Made by a program: the position numbers and the translations under genes | Assembly (NCBI GenBank): GCA_031256975.1 | Contig: JAIRPN010000013.1 | Location: 310,001-374,000, forward strand | Direction: 5' to 3' | DNA from: Verrucomicrobiales bacterium | GTDB lineage: Bacteria; Verrucomicrobiota; Verrucomicrobiia; Methylacidiphilales; JAAUTS01 | DNA length: 64,000 nt | Shown here: piece by piece, positions 8,848 through 17,986 of the stretch | How positions within the stretch are numbered: the first letter of the stretch is position 1 | Layout: each line of letters starts with the position of its first letter | Notes under the pieces: generated by a model | Seen by the model: the letters and a program-made list of their open reading frames with translations, nothing else | Database searches by the model: none | Told to the model about the DNA's origin: nothing

Positions 8848-9038
8848 ACGCCACTCCGTTTCTTTTCCAGGAATTCTAGCACTTCTTGCATGTTCCAGCG
8901 AGGAGTTCCTCCCACTGGCAGAGGCTTGGGGAGAGCGCCTCTTTGTACATCCCGATAGATACTACGACGATGTTTTTTTAGCCATACAGCCATTTCCTGC
9001 ACGGTTAAAAAAGTAACTCTGTAATTTAAAGTATTCAC
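8844..9038 (-). CDS. Excisionase-like helix-turn-helix protein
   Basis: 64 residues with a winged-HTH of the AlpA/Xis 'helix_turn_helix_17' type: 'FLTVQEMAVWLKKHRRSIYR' followed by 'GALPKPLPVGGTPRW' and a terminal helix. Such proteins bend att DNA and direct excision, and often repress their own promoter. It is directly upstream of and overlaps the integrase. The repeat-rich, gene-free DNA at 9045-9590 lies just upstream and is the obvious place for its binding sites. Confidence 0.85.
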   Translation of the reverse strand: MNTLNYRVTFLTVQEMAVWLKKHRRSIYRDVQRGALPKPLPVGGTPRWNMQEVLEFLEKKRSGV

Positions 9039-9320
9039 ACATAAATCCTTTCTTGATAATCGCCAGTCCTTATTTATTTAGACTGGTTAACGGCAATTAA
9101 TCGGTAGTAAAAACACATCTGCCAAGACGTGTTTTGCAATTGAACATGGAATCTTATTAACCGAACTGAATGAAATGACGCTGTATGTATTGGACTTTAA
9201 CCGTCAGCTATCGCGCTCCAATTTTAGAGCATTCGTAGAACTTTTTGAAAAATAATCTGCGAGAGAATATTGTCAAATTTTTATCAGAGAAAATTGAGGA
9301 TAAGTTAAGTATTAGGGAGG

Positions 9321-9446
9321 TAGTGATGGTGATAAGTGATGAGAGCTGGTGATAAGTGGTGATTTTTGTCTATTGAAGTGATGATAGGTGGTGAGAAGTG
9401 GTGTATGAGTAGTGTCTAAGCGGTGAGAAGTGATGATAAGTGGTGA
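9321..9446. repeat. Helically phased direct repeats, AAGTGRTGA, about 10 copies
   Basis: Nine-base units close to AAGTGRTGA start at 9334, 9344 (AGCTGGTGA), 9354, 9376, 9386 (AGGTGGTGA), 9396 (last base differs), 9418 (AAGCGGTGA), 9428 and 9438, with a weaker unit at about 9324. Spacings are 10, 10, 22, 10, 10, 22, 10 and 10 bases, so all copies face one side of the helix. It lies upstream of the excisionase in a 550-base gene-free stretch (9039-9591). Arrays like this are usually protein-loading sites (excisionase or integrase arm sites, or iterons); which one applies here is inference. Confidence 0.75.
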
Positions 9447-9527
9447 AAAATTCTCGTTGAAATTGGTGCCTCAAGGTAGGCTTAGAGATATTGCGTCTGC
9501 ATGTTATGCAGTAATATGAATTAAATT

Positions 9528-9557
9528 AATTTGCCCTTTTATTTAAAAGGGCAAATT
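9528..9557 (-). terminator. Perfect 14-bp inverted repeat downstream of the thioredoxin-like gene
   Basis: AATTTGCCCTTTTA (9528-9541) and its exact complement (9544-9557) enclose a TT loop. It lies 35 bases past the stop of the leftward gene at 9592, so it most likely ends that two-gene transcript. It may also act on anything coming from the phased-repeat side. Confidence 0.6.
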
Positions 9558-9591
9558 GTGAGAATGTGGAGGCAAATATCTAGAATGGCGA

Positions 9592-10035
9592 TTACTTTAG
9601 TGCTTCAAGCTTAGCAATGTAGGCAGTCGGGCCTCCAGGTTGATAACCGACAATTTTGCCGATTGCTCTACCATTATTCTTGAGCAAAACGATAGTGGGA
9701 AAACCGTTGGGCCCGTATTCCTGTGCAAGTTTTTGGTTTGCGGTCTTTTGTTTGCTGTCTTGTGGCGTGTTGTGTGGAAAATCGGCTTTGAGTAGTATGA
9801 GATTTTTAGCAGCATAATCAGCAAATTCGGGTGTTGAAAAAACTTCTTTGTCTAATTTCATGCACCAACCGCACCAATCTGAACCTGTAAAGTCGATTAA
9901 GATTTTTTTGTTTTCTTGACGGGCTTGTTTTTGGGCTTCCTTGATATCGGTTAACCAATTTAATTCTATCGCTTTACTAATTGAGAGGAAAGAGAAGCTG
10001 ATTACTACCAGGCTGATTATTAATTTTATTTTCAT
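9592..10035 (-). CDS. Secreted thioredoxin-fold protein (WCGWC type)
   Basis: 147 residues. A signal peptide covers about 1-22 ('LIISLVVISFSFLSISKA'). A thioredoxin-like domain follows with 'FTGSDWCGWCMKLDKEVF': the CxxC is Cys-Gly-Trp-Cys, and the FTGSDWC context is typical of the periplasmic thioredoxin family common in Verrucomicrobia and Planctomycetes. The cis-Pro is in 'NGFPTIVLL'. It probably oxidises, reduces or isomerises exported Cys proteins; the element encodes several (21943-22398 has 13-14 Cys in the mature part). It is 7 bases downstream of the AsmA-like gene. Confidence 0.88.
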   Translation of the reverse strand: MKIKLIISLVVISFSFLSISKAIELNWLTDIKEAQKQARQENKKILIDFTGSDWCGWCMKLDKEVFSTPEFADYAAKNLILLKADFPHNTPQDSKQKTANQKLAQEYGPNGFPTIVLLKNNGRAIGKIVGYQPGGPTAYIAKLEALK

Positions 10036-10042
10036 AGGGTGC

Positions 10043-11356
10043 TTATTTTTTTAGCCAATCATTCAGTTTTTGAATTCCTTGATTGATTAGGTCTTGTGCT
10101 TTTCCGCCTTCTTCCTGGCTCAAAGCAATCAAGCGAGGAGTCAGATCTTCCTGAATCTTATCAGGGGTTCCAGTGATTTTTAAATCAGTCCATGAAAAAC
10201 CGTCATTTTCCTGATTGAAGATTTTTTCTTTTACCGGCGGGGCAATAGCTAAGGCATTTGTCGGAATACCGAGTTTGAAGTTACCGTTTAATTCACGACT
10301 GGCGGAAACATCCAGATTGCCTTGCAAGGAAATCAATTGGTTTTTGGTTAGAACCAATTTGGTGAAATTGAAGTTTCCTGTCGTGTAATTGTAATCGGTT
10401 TTTGCCTCGTCCAAGGTGGCGGATAACAAACTATTCAACGAAGGAATAGCGGCCAGTTTGGTTATGAAGGGAAGGGCGGACAGTTCCGCTTGTTCAAATT
10501 GCAGTGAGCCATGAGCTTTGCCTTTTTGCCAATCAAAGACCGATCCCGTATAATCACCAGTACCGTTCATCAGGCTATTAACGGTGATAGGCCATTTGGT
10601 GGGGACCAACACACGAATGGGGAGCTGATGGATGGTAAAATGTAAAGTTGAGTTGTCAGGATTATCAAGAGGAATGCCTCCGGTGCCAGATATTGAACCG
10701 TTACTGGCTTGCAGTAAATATTTGTCGATTCGCAAATTATTGTTATCGATTTGGAAGTTGATGACGGCTTTGTCGAATTGTAATGAGTGGATGATTAGTT
10801 GCTGACAATTTAATGAACCGACAGCATTTTGTTCTCCGGTGGTTTCAAGAGTCAGATCAATACCATCGGCAGAGACAGTGGAATTATTATTGAGGAGGAT
10901 AGCACTGTCTTGTATAGAAATTTTTCTGATTTCAATAAGTGGCCAGGATTTTGTTTGTGCGGTATGAGTTGCAAAGCGATGATTAGGATTGAGGCAACAA
11001 GTTAGCACTCCTGAAGTGGACTGTAATATAACCTGAGCTTTTTCCACTTCCACACTGAGAGCAATTCTGCCTTTGAATATATCAAAGGGGTTAAACCGTC
11101 CGGTGAGTCGTCCGATATCTGCCTGCTTCCAAGGAGAGGATTCGTCGCGGGAATTTAGTTTTAGCTTATTGGCTTCTATATAGCCTCCTGAAAGGCTAAA
11201 TGTGAAATCGTTGAAGGCGACGGTGCTGTGCGAACTGGTTTGCAACCCAGAAATCAAAGTATCTTTGACTTGAAAATAAATTGCCATCCATGCGCCAATG
11301 ATGATGGCCACAATGAGCGATACTAAGCCAGCCCCCCAAAAGAAACTCTTTTTCAT
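10043..11356 (-). CDS. AsmA-like / TAM-type membrane-anchored protein
   Basis: 437 residues with one N-terminal TM ('FFWGAGLVSLIVAIIIGAWMAIYF') and a long beta-rich periplasmic part. Features shared with the AsmA/TamB group are short 'LQGNLDVSASRELNGNFKLG'-like repeats near the C-terminus and a 'FTKLVLTKNQLISLQ' strand pattern. AsmA relatives bridge the inner and outer membrane and move lipids or help outer-membrane assembly. It pairs with the thioredoxin-like gene and diverges from the long rightward operon, sharing a 62-base promoter region. The family assignment rests on architecture, not on a single diagnostic motif. Confidence 0.6.
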   Translation of the reverse strand: MKKSFFWGAGLVSLIVAIIIGAWMAIYFQVKDTLISGLQTSSHSTVAFNDFTFSLSGGYIEANKLKLNSRDESSPWKQADIGRLTGRFNPFDIFKGRIALSVEVEKAQVILQSTSGVLTCCLNPNHRFATHTAQTKSWPLIEIRKISIQDSAILLNNNSTVSADGIDLTLETTGEQNAVGSLNCQQLIIHSLQFDKAVINFQIDNNNLRIDKYLLQASNGSISGTGGIPLDNPDNSTLHFTIHQLPIRVLVPTKWPITVNSLMNGTGDYTGSVFDWQKGKAHGSLQFEQAELSALPFITKLAAIPSLNSLLSATLDEAKTDYNYTTGNFNFTKLVLTKNQLISLQGNLDVSASRELNGNFKLGIPTNALAIAPPVKEKIFNQENDGFSWTDLKITGTPDKIQEDLTPRLIALSQEEGGKAQDLINQGIQKLNDWLKK

Positions 11357-11418
11357 TTATATATGCCCGTTAATTAACAGTTAAAATTAGAACCGATTTA
11401 ATTGCAAAGGAATTATTC
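11357..11418. promoter_or_regulatory. Divergent promoter region of the element's cargo operons
   Basis: This 62-base gap between divergent genes must hold the promoters for both the AsmA/thioredoxin pair and the rightward cargo run. It contains the perfect 10-base palindrome GTTAATTAAC (11369-11378), a possible operator. An AAAGGAA ribosome site at 11406-11412 decides the TTG start at 11419. I see no convincing -35/-10 pair. Confidence 0.4.
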
Positions 11419-11937
11419 TTGCTAGATCGATACAAAATAGTAACTGTTGATGCTATGCAGCCGGATAAGCGCCCTAGTGAACCGACGTTAGATAAAGTTA
11501 TAGCTTCCCCATTTGAACATGCGGAAGAGTCAATCCCCCGACCAAGGAAGTCTAATAAGAAAATTTTTCTGTGGATTGGAGTTGTTGTAATTGTGTTAGC
11601 GATCGGGGTTGTCGGCGGAATTTTCCTTACGCGATATTTGAATGATCCTTATCGCACGTTGGAATCCTTTCCGGTGGCCAAGTTTTTAGATGATTATCGG
11701 GCTCTAGCCGGATCACGTTTTAAAGCAGATTTAAGGGTGGAAGCAGATTTGGGGTGGAAAGAAGGGGTGGGACGTTTAATGCTTTTTTCCACCAGTGAGG
11801 ATTCCAGACCGGTTGTCGTCATGATTCCTGCGGTAATCGCCAAAGATATTTATTTTACCAAAGGGCAAACCTATGTTGCGGAGTTAGAAGTCAAAGAGGG
11901 GGGCTTAATTTATGCAAATTCCTGTCGTAAAAACTAA
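11419..11937 (+). CDS. Membrane-anchored periplasmic protein, function unknown
   Basis: 172 residues from a TTG start at 11419, chosen because AAAGGAA sits 6 bases upstream; the in-frame ATG at 11455 has no ribosome site. The N-terminal 50 residues are cytoplasmic and Pro/Lys-rich, then one TM ('IFLWIGVVVIVLAIGVVGGIFL') and a periplasmic domain of about 100 residues with beta-strand character ('YVAELEVKEGGLIYANSCRK'). It is the first gene of the rightward operon and overlaps the next by 26 bases, so the two are probably coupled. No family recognised. Confidence 0.72.
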   Translation: MLDRYKIVTVDAMQPDKRPSEPTLDKVIASPFEHAEESIPRPRKSNKKIFLWIGVVVIVLAIGVVGGIFLTRYLNDPYRTLESFPVAKFLDDYRALAGSRFKADLRVEADLGWKEGVGRLMLFSTSEDSRPVVVMIPAVIAKDIYFTKGQTYVAELEVKEGGLIYANSCRKN

Positions 11938-13882
11938 ATTACTAATCGTGTGTGGGGTGGGGCTAATAGTTAGCTCATTGTTGGCACAAACTTCGCCGCA
12001 GCCGCCTGCGCTGCCTCAATCACCGCAAGCTCCTGCCAACACATCGACTGATGCCAATAGCATGCAAAATGGTAAATCAACAAGTGACGCGGCAGCTTCA
12101 ACGACTTCATCCGGTTTAGACTACATGTTTAATCGTAAACCGCAGGAAGGGACCTTTGCCAAGGATGCGATGGATACCAATCAGCAGGCCAAGGTTAAAA
12201 TGGTGGCACAGGATGCGATTGGCGGGAATCGCATTGAAGATCCTAACATGCGGTTGCGTTTTGAAAAGTATTTGGGCATGCCGGAAGTCTCTCAGGAGCA
12301 GCTTAAAGCCTACAGTGATGATTACAATAATGTCCTGCAACTTTTACGTCAGAAGAAAATAGCGGATGCCTGGCAACAGTTGTACAAGCTTGCACAATAT
12401 GACTCCATAGATGCCGGTATTAGCGGGGAACTGGCCAATCGAATCGAATCCATTTGGAATGCGGATAAAACCAATCTGCAATTAAGCAAAGCCAATGATC
12501 GACTGCGTAAAGATATCGATTCTGCCAATCGTAACGCTGATTTCATGTCAGATGATATTCGTAACAAAGATATCGATTATCAACGGCGAATGAAGGAAGG
12601 AACCGGTACTGCAAATAACAAACAATCAACCCAGCCTAATGGCGGTGTGCCAATGGCTAACCAAACAGGAGATGGGGGAGCCGCTTCTAGTCCGTCGGTT
12701 GATTCGGTGATGGGTAAACTTCAATTAACGGAGGAATATTTAACATCACTGGAGTTGAAGGCCAAAATCAAGATGAATGAGCTTAAATCTCAAAAACTCT
12801 TCGATAAAACCAAAGATGATTTTGCAGAGTATATTACTGCTCTGTATAAGAGCGGTAACCAGCGTGAGGTTATTCTAGCCGCTGAATTTTGGCGCAATAT
12901 TTTTGATCAGGGAGACTATCCAGTGTCGATGGCACAACAGGTAAATGACAGCCTTGAAACGGCCCGTGAAACACAAAATACTGTCGATGTTTTTAATCAT
13001 AGCTTGGAACAAAAAGATATTGCCGCGGCAACAGACCGGTTACAGGAAGCATTTATGTTGAATGAACTGCATCCGGCTGTACTTGGCCTTCCTCGTGTCA
13101 AGAAACGTCCGATTGAAGTTTTTACCCGAACATTGGCGCGAATTCAGAACATGATTGAGGCGCGGGATTTTACTAATTTGGAGTCAACGCTTGCTGAGAT
13201 GAAAAATATTGCTCCTGATTTCGATACGACCAAGCCGATGGCGATTGTAAATGCGGTAAAATTGGAGAGCCAGTTGCGTTTGGGGAAAGCCAAATTAGCC
13301 GCCCAACAGGGAGATTTGAAGCAGGCGATGGAGGAATTTCAAGCTGCCGCAGAAGCTTGGCCTGGTAATCCTGACTTGAAGGATAAGGCTCTGACATTTT
13401 TTAATTCCCAGGATGTACAAACCCAATCGCTCACAGAATTTGATCGTCTTGTAGCCGAGGACAATTATCGCGCCATTTTTGACAAACAATTATACTTTGC
13501 CCCCGCCATGAAAGATGACTCCAAGCGTCAGGATCAATTGAAGGCGGAAATGGAAAAATATAAGACAGCCGAGACGGCGATTCAAAAAGCAAGTCTATTA
13601 CGCGTCAATGGTGATGTATGTGGTGCGTGGGAGACCGTGGAATTGACGATCAAAGATTTGCCTAATGATATCAAACTCAATACTTTGAGAGCGGACTTGG
13701 CGGGACAGGGTGCTGAATTTGTCTCAGCTATTAACAAGGCAAGGGGTGCGGAATCCCGTAAGGAACTGGGGTATAGTTTGACTTGGTATGCAATTGCACA
13801 ACGCTATTACCCTGCCAGCCAGATTGCCAATCAGGCAATGGATCGGTTGTCAAAACAGATCCTTTCGTCTGGATCCCTATAA
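11912..13882 (+). CDS. Large exported helical-repeat protein
   Basis: 656 residues. Signal peptide ('LLIVCGVGLIVSSLLAQ'), then a Pro/Gln/Ser/Thr-rich linker (about 25-70), a helical region with coiled-coil character (about 110-260), another low-complexity Gly/Asn segment, and a C-terminal half of alpha-helical repeats of TPR character ('KLAAQQGDLKQAMEEFQAAAEAW' region, near 465). It overlaps the preceding membrane protein gene and is followed by an ABC exporter 60 bases on. A structural or scaffolding role in the exported machinery is inferred; I do not recognise the family. Confidence 0.72.
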   Translation: MQIPVVKTKLLIVCGVGLIVSSLLAQTSPQPPALPQSPQAPANTSTDANSMQNGKSTSDAAASTTSSGLDYMFNRKPQEGTFAKDAMDTNQQAKVKMVAQDAIGGNRIEDPNMRLRFEKYLGMPEVSQEQLKAYSDDYNNVLQLLRQKKIADAWQQLYKLAQYDSIDAGISGELANRIESIWNADKTNLQLSKANDRLRKDIDSANRNADFMSDDIRNKDIDYQRRMKEGTGTANNKQSTQPNGGVPMANQTGDGGAASSPSVDSVMGKLQLTEEYLTSLELKAKIKMNELKSQKLFDKTKDDFAEYITALYKSGNQREVILAAEFWRNIFDQGDYPVSMAQQVNDSLETARETQNTVDVFNHSLEQKDIAAATDRLQEAFMLNELHPAVLGLPRVKKRPIEVFTRTLARIQNMIEARDFTNLESTLAEMKNIAPDFDTTKPMAIVNAVKLESQLRLGKAKLAAQQGDLKQAMEEFQAAAEAWPGNPDLKDKALTFFNSQDVQTQSLTEFDRLVAEDNYRAIFDKQLYFAPAMKDDSKRQDQLKAEMEKYKTAETAIQKASLLRVNGDVCGAWETVELTIKDLPNDIKLNTLRADLAGQGAEFVSAINKARGAESRKELGYSLTWYAIAQRYYPASQIANQAMDRLSKQILSSGSL

Positions 13883-13942
13883 TGGATGCTTACCGCGAAC
13901 CGTATTTGTTAAATTAGTACATTTTATTGAGTCCTTTGCTTT

Positions 13943-15658
13943 ATGGATGGGGATGGAAATTCACAAAATGATGGGCCTCAGTTGCAATCTGCAGAACTAA
14001 CGGCAATAGAAGTTTCTAATTTATCCATACTCGTAGATAATGGACAAAAAGCTTTAATTTCAGGAATTAATTTTACTGTTCCTCAAGGTAAGTTTATTGG
14101 AATTATAGGGGCCTCAGGGTGTGGTAAAAGCACGTTGATTAAAACAATGGCTGGATTGACTGCGCCGAGTACAGGAAGAGTGCTTTTTTCCGGTCATCCC
14201 GTAACTGATATCAAAGAGCAATTCCCGCTGGCAGTCGGTTATTTGCCGCAATTTGGTGCTTTTCATGCGGATTTAACGGTAAGTGAAAATCTTGGCAATG
14301 CTGCCAAACTGCGCTTACCAAATAGCGTTGCCAAAGACAGGCAAAGGCGGTGGATGTTTCATATCATCAAGTTAGCGCGGTTGGATTCATTTTTACATCA
14401 AGCGTATAAAACCCTTTCTGGCGGTCAAATGCGCCGTATGGCGTTGGCTGAAGAGTTGATCAGCGATCCCGCTTTCTTGCTGTTGGATGAGTTAACCAGT
14501 GGACTGGATGAATTTTCAGACCGTGAAATGATGCAGTGGCTGCAAGACCTGGCGCACATACATGGTAAAACGGTGATTTTGGTGACACATGCCACTTATC
14601 ATTTGGAATACTGTGATTCAATTTTATTCCTGCATAATGGCCGACAAGTACAGTATGCTCCTTACCAGGAAATTCTAGACGCGCATCGTGTAACTTCCAT
14701 TAGTGATTTGTTTGAAATCTATCAGACGCAACATATCGAATTTCCTGCAGTCGAATTTGTTCCGGAAAAAGAGGTTTCTCAGCAAGGATTAAAAACAGCA
14801 CAACCTCCAAATGGAGCACTGCAAGTGGGCACTTTGATCAAAAGGCAGGCTCAACTATTTTTTAGGGATAGAGCCCAGATATGGTTACAAATTGCGTTAA
14901 TTTTGACATTTCCAGCTTTGGTGGCTGTCTTTGCGTACAAAGGATTGCCGCAAGTGCGGCAACTTACCCTTTCGGTGGAAACCAATATTGTCCAGACCTT
15001 GGCTGAGCAATTGATGTATTTAAAGGAATCTTTTCATGCCTCATCCTTGGTATCAGGACTGACCATGTTCCAGGTGATTTTGCTGACTTTGATGGGGGCT
15101 AACAATGGAGCGCGTGAGATTGCCAAAGAGCGGGATGTGTTGGCCAAGGAATTGCGAGCCGGGCTGTCTCCGTTTGCCTATGTCACCACAAAAGTATTGC
15201 AACTTGCGTTCTTATGCTTTGTGCAGGCTTTTTGGATGACGTGGTTTGTGAAAACGATCTGCGGATTCCCGGGATCATTGGTCCAACAAACAACGATTTT
15301 GTTGGTCACCACCTTGGCGATGAGTGTTACCTGCTTGGCTATTTCGGCAGCCTCAAAAACACCGGAAAGGGCCTCATTATTGGCCATCTATTTGGTTGGT
15401 TTTCAATTGCCTTTATCGGGTGCCGCTTTGCCGTTGCCGGACTGGCTGGCGTGGATATGCCGGCCATTTATAGCGGCTTATTGGGGATGGAGCGGTTACC
15501 TAAAGACTTTGGAGTTTACCCGGCATTATGACATTGTGAAGCAGGCTACCACTACCTATATCGCATCGTATGATTCCTGCATTCTAATGTTGTCTTTGCA
15601 TATTTTGGTCATGTTCTTTGCCGCGTGGTACTTTGTCGGCGAAAGGAGAGTGGAGTGA
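13943..15658 (+). CDS. ABCG-type ABC transporter (ATPase fused to ABC-2 permease)
   Basis: 571 residues. The N-terminal ATPase has Walker A 'GASGCGKST' (about 55), signature 'LSGGQMRRMALAEEL' (about 160), and Walker B 'FLLLDELTSGLD'. The C-terminal third (from about 310) is a six-TM ABC-2 type permease with the reentrant 'AYWGWSGYLKTLEF' region near the end. The NBD-TMD order is that of ABCG half-transporters and of ABC-2 fusions that export lipids, peptides or polysaccharides. The stop overlaps the next GTG start (GTGA). Its substrate is not evident; the operon context favours an exported envelope product. Confidence 0.93.
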   Translation: MDGDGNSQNDGPQLQSAELTAIEVSNLSILVDNGQKALISGINFTVPQGKFIGIIGASGCGKSTLIKTMAGLTAPSTGRVLFSGHPVTDIKEQFPLAVGYLPQFGAFHADLTVSENLGNAAKLRLPNSVAKDRQRRWMFHIIKLARLDSFLHQAYKTLSGGQMRRMALAEELISDPAFLLLDELTSGLDEFSDREMMQWLQDLAHIHGKTVILVTHATYHLEYCDSILFLHNGRQVQYAPYQEILDAHRVTSISDLFEIYQTQHIEFPAVEFVPEKEVSQQGLKTAQPPNGALQVGTLIKRQAQLFFRDRAQIWLQIALILTFPALVAVFAYKGLPQVRQLTLSVETNIVQTLAEQLMYLKESFHASSLVSGLTMFQVILLTLMGANNGAREIAKERDVLAKELRAGLSPFAYVTTKVLQLAFLCFVQAFWMTWFVKTICGFPGSLVQQTTILLVTTLAMSVTCLAISAASKTPERASLLAIYLVGFQLPLSGAALPLPDWLAWICRPFIAAYWGWSGYLKTLEFTRHYDIVKQATTTYIASYDSCILMLSLHILVMFFAAWYFVGERRVE

Positions 15659-16497
15659 AGAAACTAATTCTATTAGTTATTTGCGTATCACTAGGGTTAT
15701 CAGCGTATTGTGCCGATGAAGTGGAAAAGATTTCTTTGCAGCCGCCCAAGGATTTAGTCCGTGCGGATCTTTATGTTTGGAAGAAAATAAGACAACCCAA
15801 AGCAGTTTTAGTATTGTGTCCTGGAAAAAATGGTAGTGCTGAGGAATTGATCAAACAAGAGGCTTGGCAAAAATTTGCAAAGCAACAGCAATTGGGATTG
15901 GCAGGATTATCGTTTGCCTCGGATGCTGATTTACTCAATCGGGACAGCCATCGAGGGTATTATTATGCCGAGGAAGGTTCAGGGCAGGCGCTATTGAATT
16001 GTATTAAGAAGGCCTATGGCAAGGATTTGCCAATTATTCCCTACGGTTTTTCCGGCGGGGCCTATTTTACTGGGCATCTCGTGGAATGGCGACCGGAACG
16101 AATATTAACTTGGTGTGCCTATTCGGCGAGTTGGTGGAATATCCCGCAACCGTCAAAAGATATGCCTCCTGGTATTGTTGCTTGCGGTGACGAGGATCCC
16201 GCGTTGGGAGCTTCCTTGATATTTTTCAAACAAGGTCGGGCATTGGGTAAGCCTTGGTTGTGGATTGATGTTGCCAAAACCGGACATGCTACCAACTCGA
16301 AACTAGACGCCTTTGTCAGAAATTATATCGCCGCGGTTCTGAAGCTCGGAGATGAGATAGACCCTGCTAAAGAAGGTATTTGGATTGATGTTGATCGATT
16401 GATTGCGATCAATCCGGCGATTGAAAACCCGGTGCTTACAGGATGGCTGCCGCAAGCTGATTTGTTGGAAGATTGGAAGGGGGTGAACCGACAATGA
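15655..16497 (+). CDS. Secreted alpha/beta-hydrolase
   Basis: 280 residues from GTG 15655, fixed by AAAGGAGAG just upstream and a 4-base overlap with the transporter stop. Signal peptide ('LILLVICVSLGLSAYCA'). The nucleophile elbow is 'GFSGGAYF' (Ser near residue 135) and an acid/His pair is plausible in 'ACGDEDPALG' and 'KTGHATNSKLDAF'. The layout is that of PHB-depolymerase/feruloyl-esterase-like secreted hydrolases. The following gene is a related, longer protein, so the pair probably arose by duplication. The substrate is unknown. Confidence 0.8.
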   Translation: MKKLILLVICVSLGLSAYCADEVEKISLQPPKDLVRADLYVWKKIRQPKAVLVLCPGKNGSAEELIKQEAWQKFAKQQQLGLAGLSFASDADLLNRDSHRGYYYAEEGSGQALLNCIKKAYGKDLPIIPYGFSGGAYFTGHLVEWRPERILTWCAYSASWWNIPQPSKDMPPGIVACGDEDPALGASLIFFKQGRALGKPWLWIDVAKTGHATNSKLDAFVRNYIAAVLKLGDEIDPAKEGIWIDVDRLIAINPAIENPVLTGWLPQADLLEDWKGVNRQ

Positions 16498-17984
16498 AAA
16501 GTCTGTGGATTGTCGTGGCATTGATGGTGTTAGTATCTAATGCGCTTTTTGCTGAACCATTCTTCAAAATCAAATCCGTTGATTTTTTGCGCAAACAAAA
16601 AGATAAAAGTGGAGTCTTCAAAAATGTTCCGGTGTTGGACAAAGATGGCAAACCGACTGGCGCCATGCAAAAGGAGTTTGCGCCTTGCCTGAGAGTCGAA
16701 GTAATTACCGCAGCAAATATCAGGTCCTCCAATACTTACGCCAAGGTGTATTTTTATGATACGGATAACCACCTGATTACCAAGGTGTATTCTCCATCTA
16801 CGGAGGTGATAGGTGATCCGCGCAGACCCACGCAGCCTGTTTTTTATTCCAATAAACAATCGTCGGTCATTTATTTTGCGGTGCCGGACATTGTGCTCAA
16901 GCGACCGAAATGGACCGCATTGGTTGTATTTGGAGATCAGTATCAAGCGGATGCACGGACATTACCTGCAAACGCCAGCTTGGTTAGCCTGGATTACACT
17001 GAAAAATCTCAGTATGAAAATTATGATAAGACATTTACCCGCAAGACAGTGATGGATCCTTTAGTTGAGTATGTGATTAACACCAAGGTTTCAAACCAGC
17101 CACAAATTACGTTAATGCTCAGGCCGCCAATCGGTATGACCGATGCCAGTCAAGCCAAAGGGGTATTGGCGTTGTGTGCCCTGGCTGGCAGCGTGGATGA
17201 AATTAAGCGAAAACTCCAGGGAATCGAAAAAGGTGACGAAATGAACAGTGTCTTGAAATTCGCCGAAGATCACCAATTAATTATTTTATGTTGGGGAGCA
17301 CGTACTTTGCGGGCACACGGGACGACATGGGATGAGTTAGATCCAGAGACCAGACGTAATACGGAGAAAAATTTTGACGAGCTTGCGGATAAATGGGATC
17401 AAGGAGTGGATGCCTTGGTGCAAAAATATGGTATTCCGGATCACAATTACTTGTTAACCGGGGTTTCAGAGGCCGCGCAATACGCGACACGATTAGCATT
17501 GCGCAAACCAAACCGATTTTTAGCCATCAGTGTGCATATTCCCAATGGATTTGATGAGCCCAGGCCGGAAGCGGCTAAAACCCTTTGGTGTGTGACGATG
17601 GGAGAATTGGATTTTTGTCATGATCGGTCATTGCGTTTTTACGCGAAATGCCGTGAGCTTCATTATCCGATCATTTATAAAGCATTTATTGGCATCGGTC
17701 ATGCGTGGCATCCCAGTGCGGATACTATGCGAGATGCTTTTTTTGAATGGGCGCTGTCTATACAAGACCAACGGGAAAAATATGAAGCCGAACTGGCCGA
17801 TCCGTTAACGTCCGCACAAGCTGCTGCAAGGGTGCCGTGGCCGGATGAATTTCGCCATCCGCCGTTTGTTGGCGATGTCGTAAATCAAGAAGTTTATCCG
17901 GCAGATCAACGTGATATGGTGCCGCAAGGTTTTCAAGTCGATTTGCCAACCAAGCAAATAGCGGATATCTGGAATACGAAATAA
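16494..17984 (+). CDS. Secreted protein with C-terminal alpha/beta-hydrolase-like domain
   Basis: 496 residues; the ATG at 16494 overlaps the previous stop (ATGA). After a signal peptide ('SLWIVVALMVLVSNALFAE') comes a beta-rich N-terminal domain of about 180 residues. A hydrolase-like domain follows, with 'LLTGVSEAAQYATRLALR' at the nucleophile elbow (G-V-S-E-A) and a late His ('GIGHAWHPSADTM'). The Gly after the Ser is replaced by Glu, so the elbow is atypical. It keeps the same operon position as the shorter hydrolase before it. The N-terminal domain is unrecognised. Confidence 0.75.
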   Translation: MKSLWIVVALMVLVSNALFAEPFFKIKSVDFLRKQKDKSGVFKNVPVLDKDGKPTGAMQKEFAPCLRVEVITAANIRSSNTYAKVYFYDTDNHLITKVYSPSTEVIGDPRRPTQPVFYSNKQSSVIYFAVPDIVLKRPKWTALVVFGDQYQADARTLPANASLVSLDYTEKSQYENYDKTFTRKTVMDPLVEYVINTKVSNQPQITLMLRPPIGMTDASQAKGVLALCALAGSVDEIKRKLQGIEKGDEMNSVLKFAEDHQLIILCWGARTLRAHGTTWDELDPETRRNTEKNFDELADKWDQGVDALVQKYGIPDHNYLLTGVSEAAQYATRLALRKPNRFLAISVHIPNGFDEPRPEAAKTLWCVTMGELDFCHDRSLRFYAKCRELHYPIIYKAFIGIGHAWHPSADTMRDAFFEWALSIQDQREKYEAELADPLTSAQAAARVPWPDEFRHPPFVGDVVNQEVYPADQRDMVPQGFQVDLPTKQIADIWNTK

Positions 17985-17986
17985 AC

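Noticed and set aside
9321-9446. CRISPR array
   Set aside because: Units are 9-10 bases with no 20-40 base spacers and no cas genes nearby. Phased protein-binding repeats explain it better.
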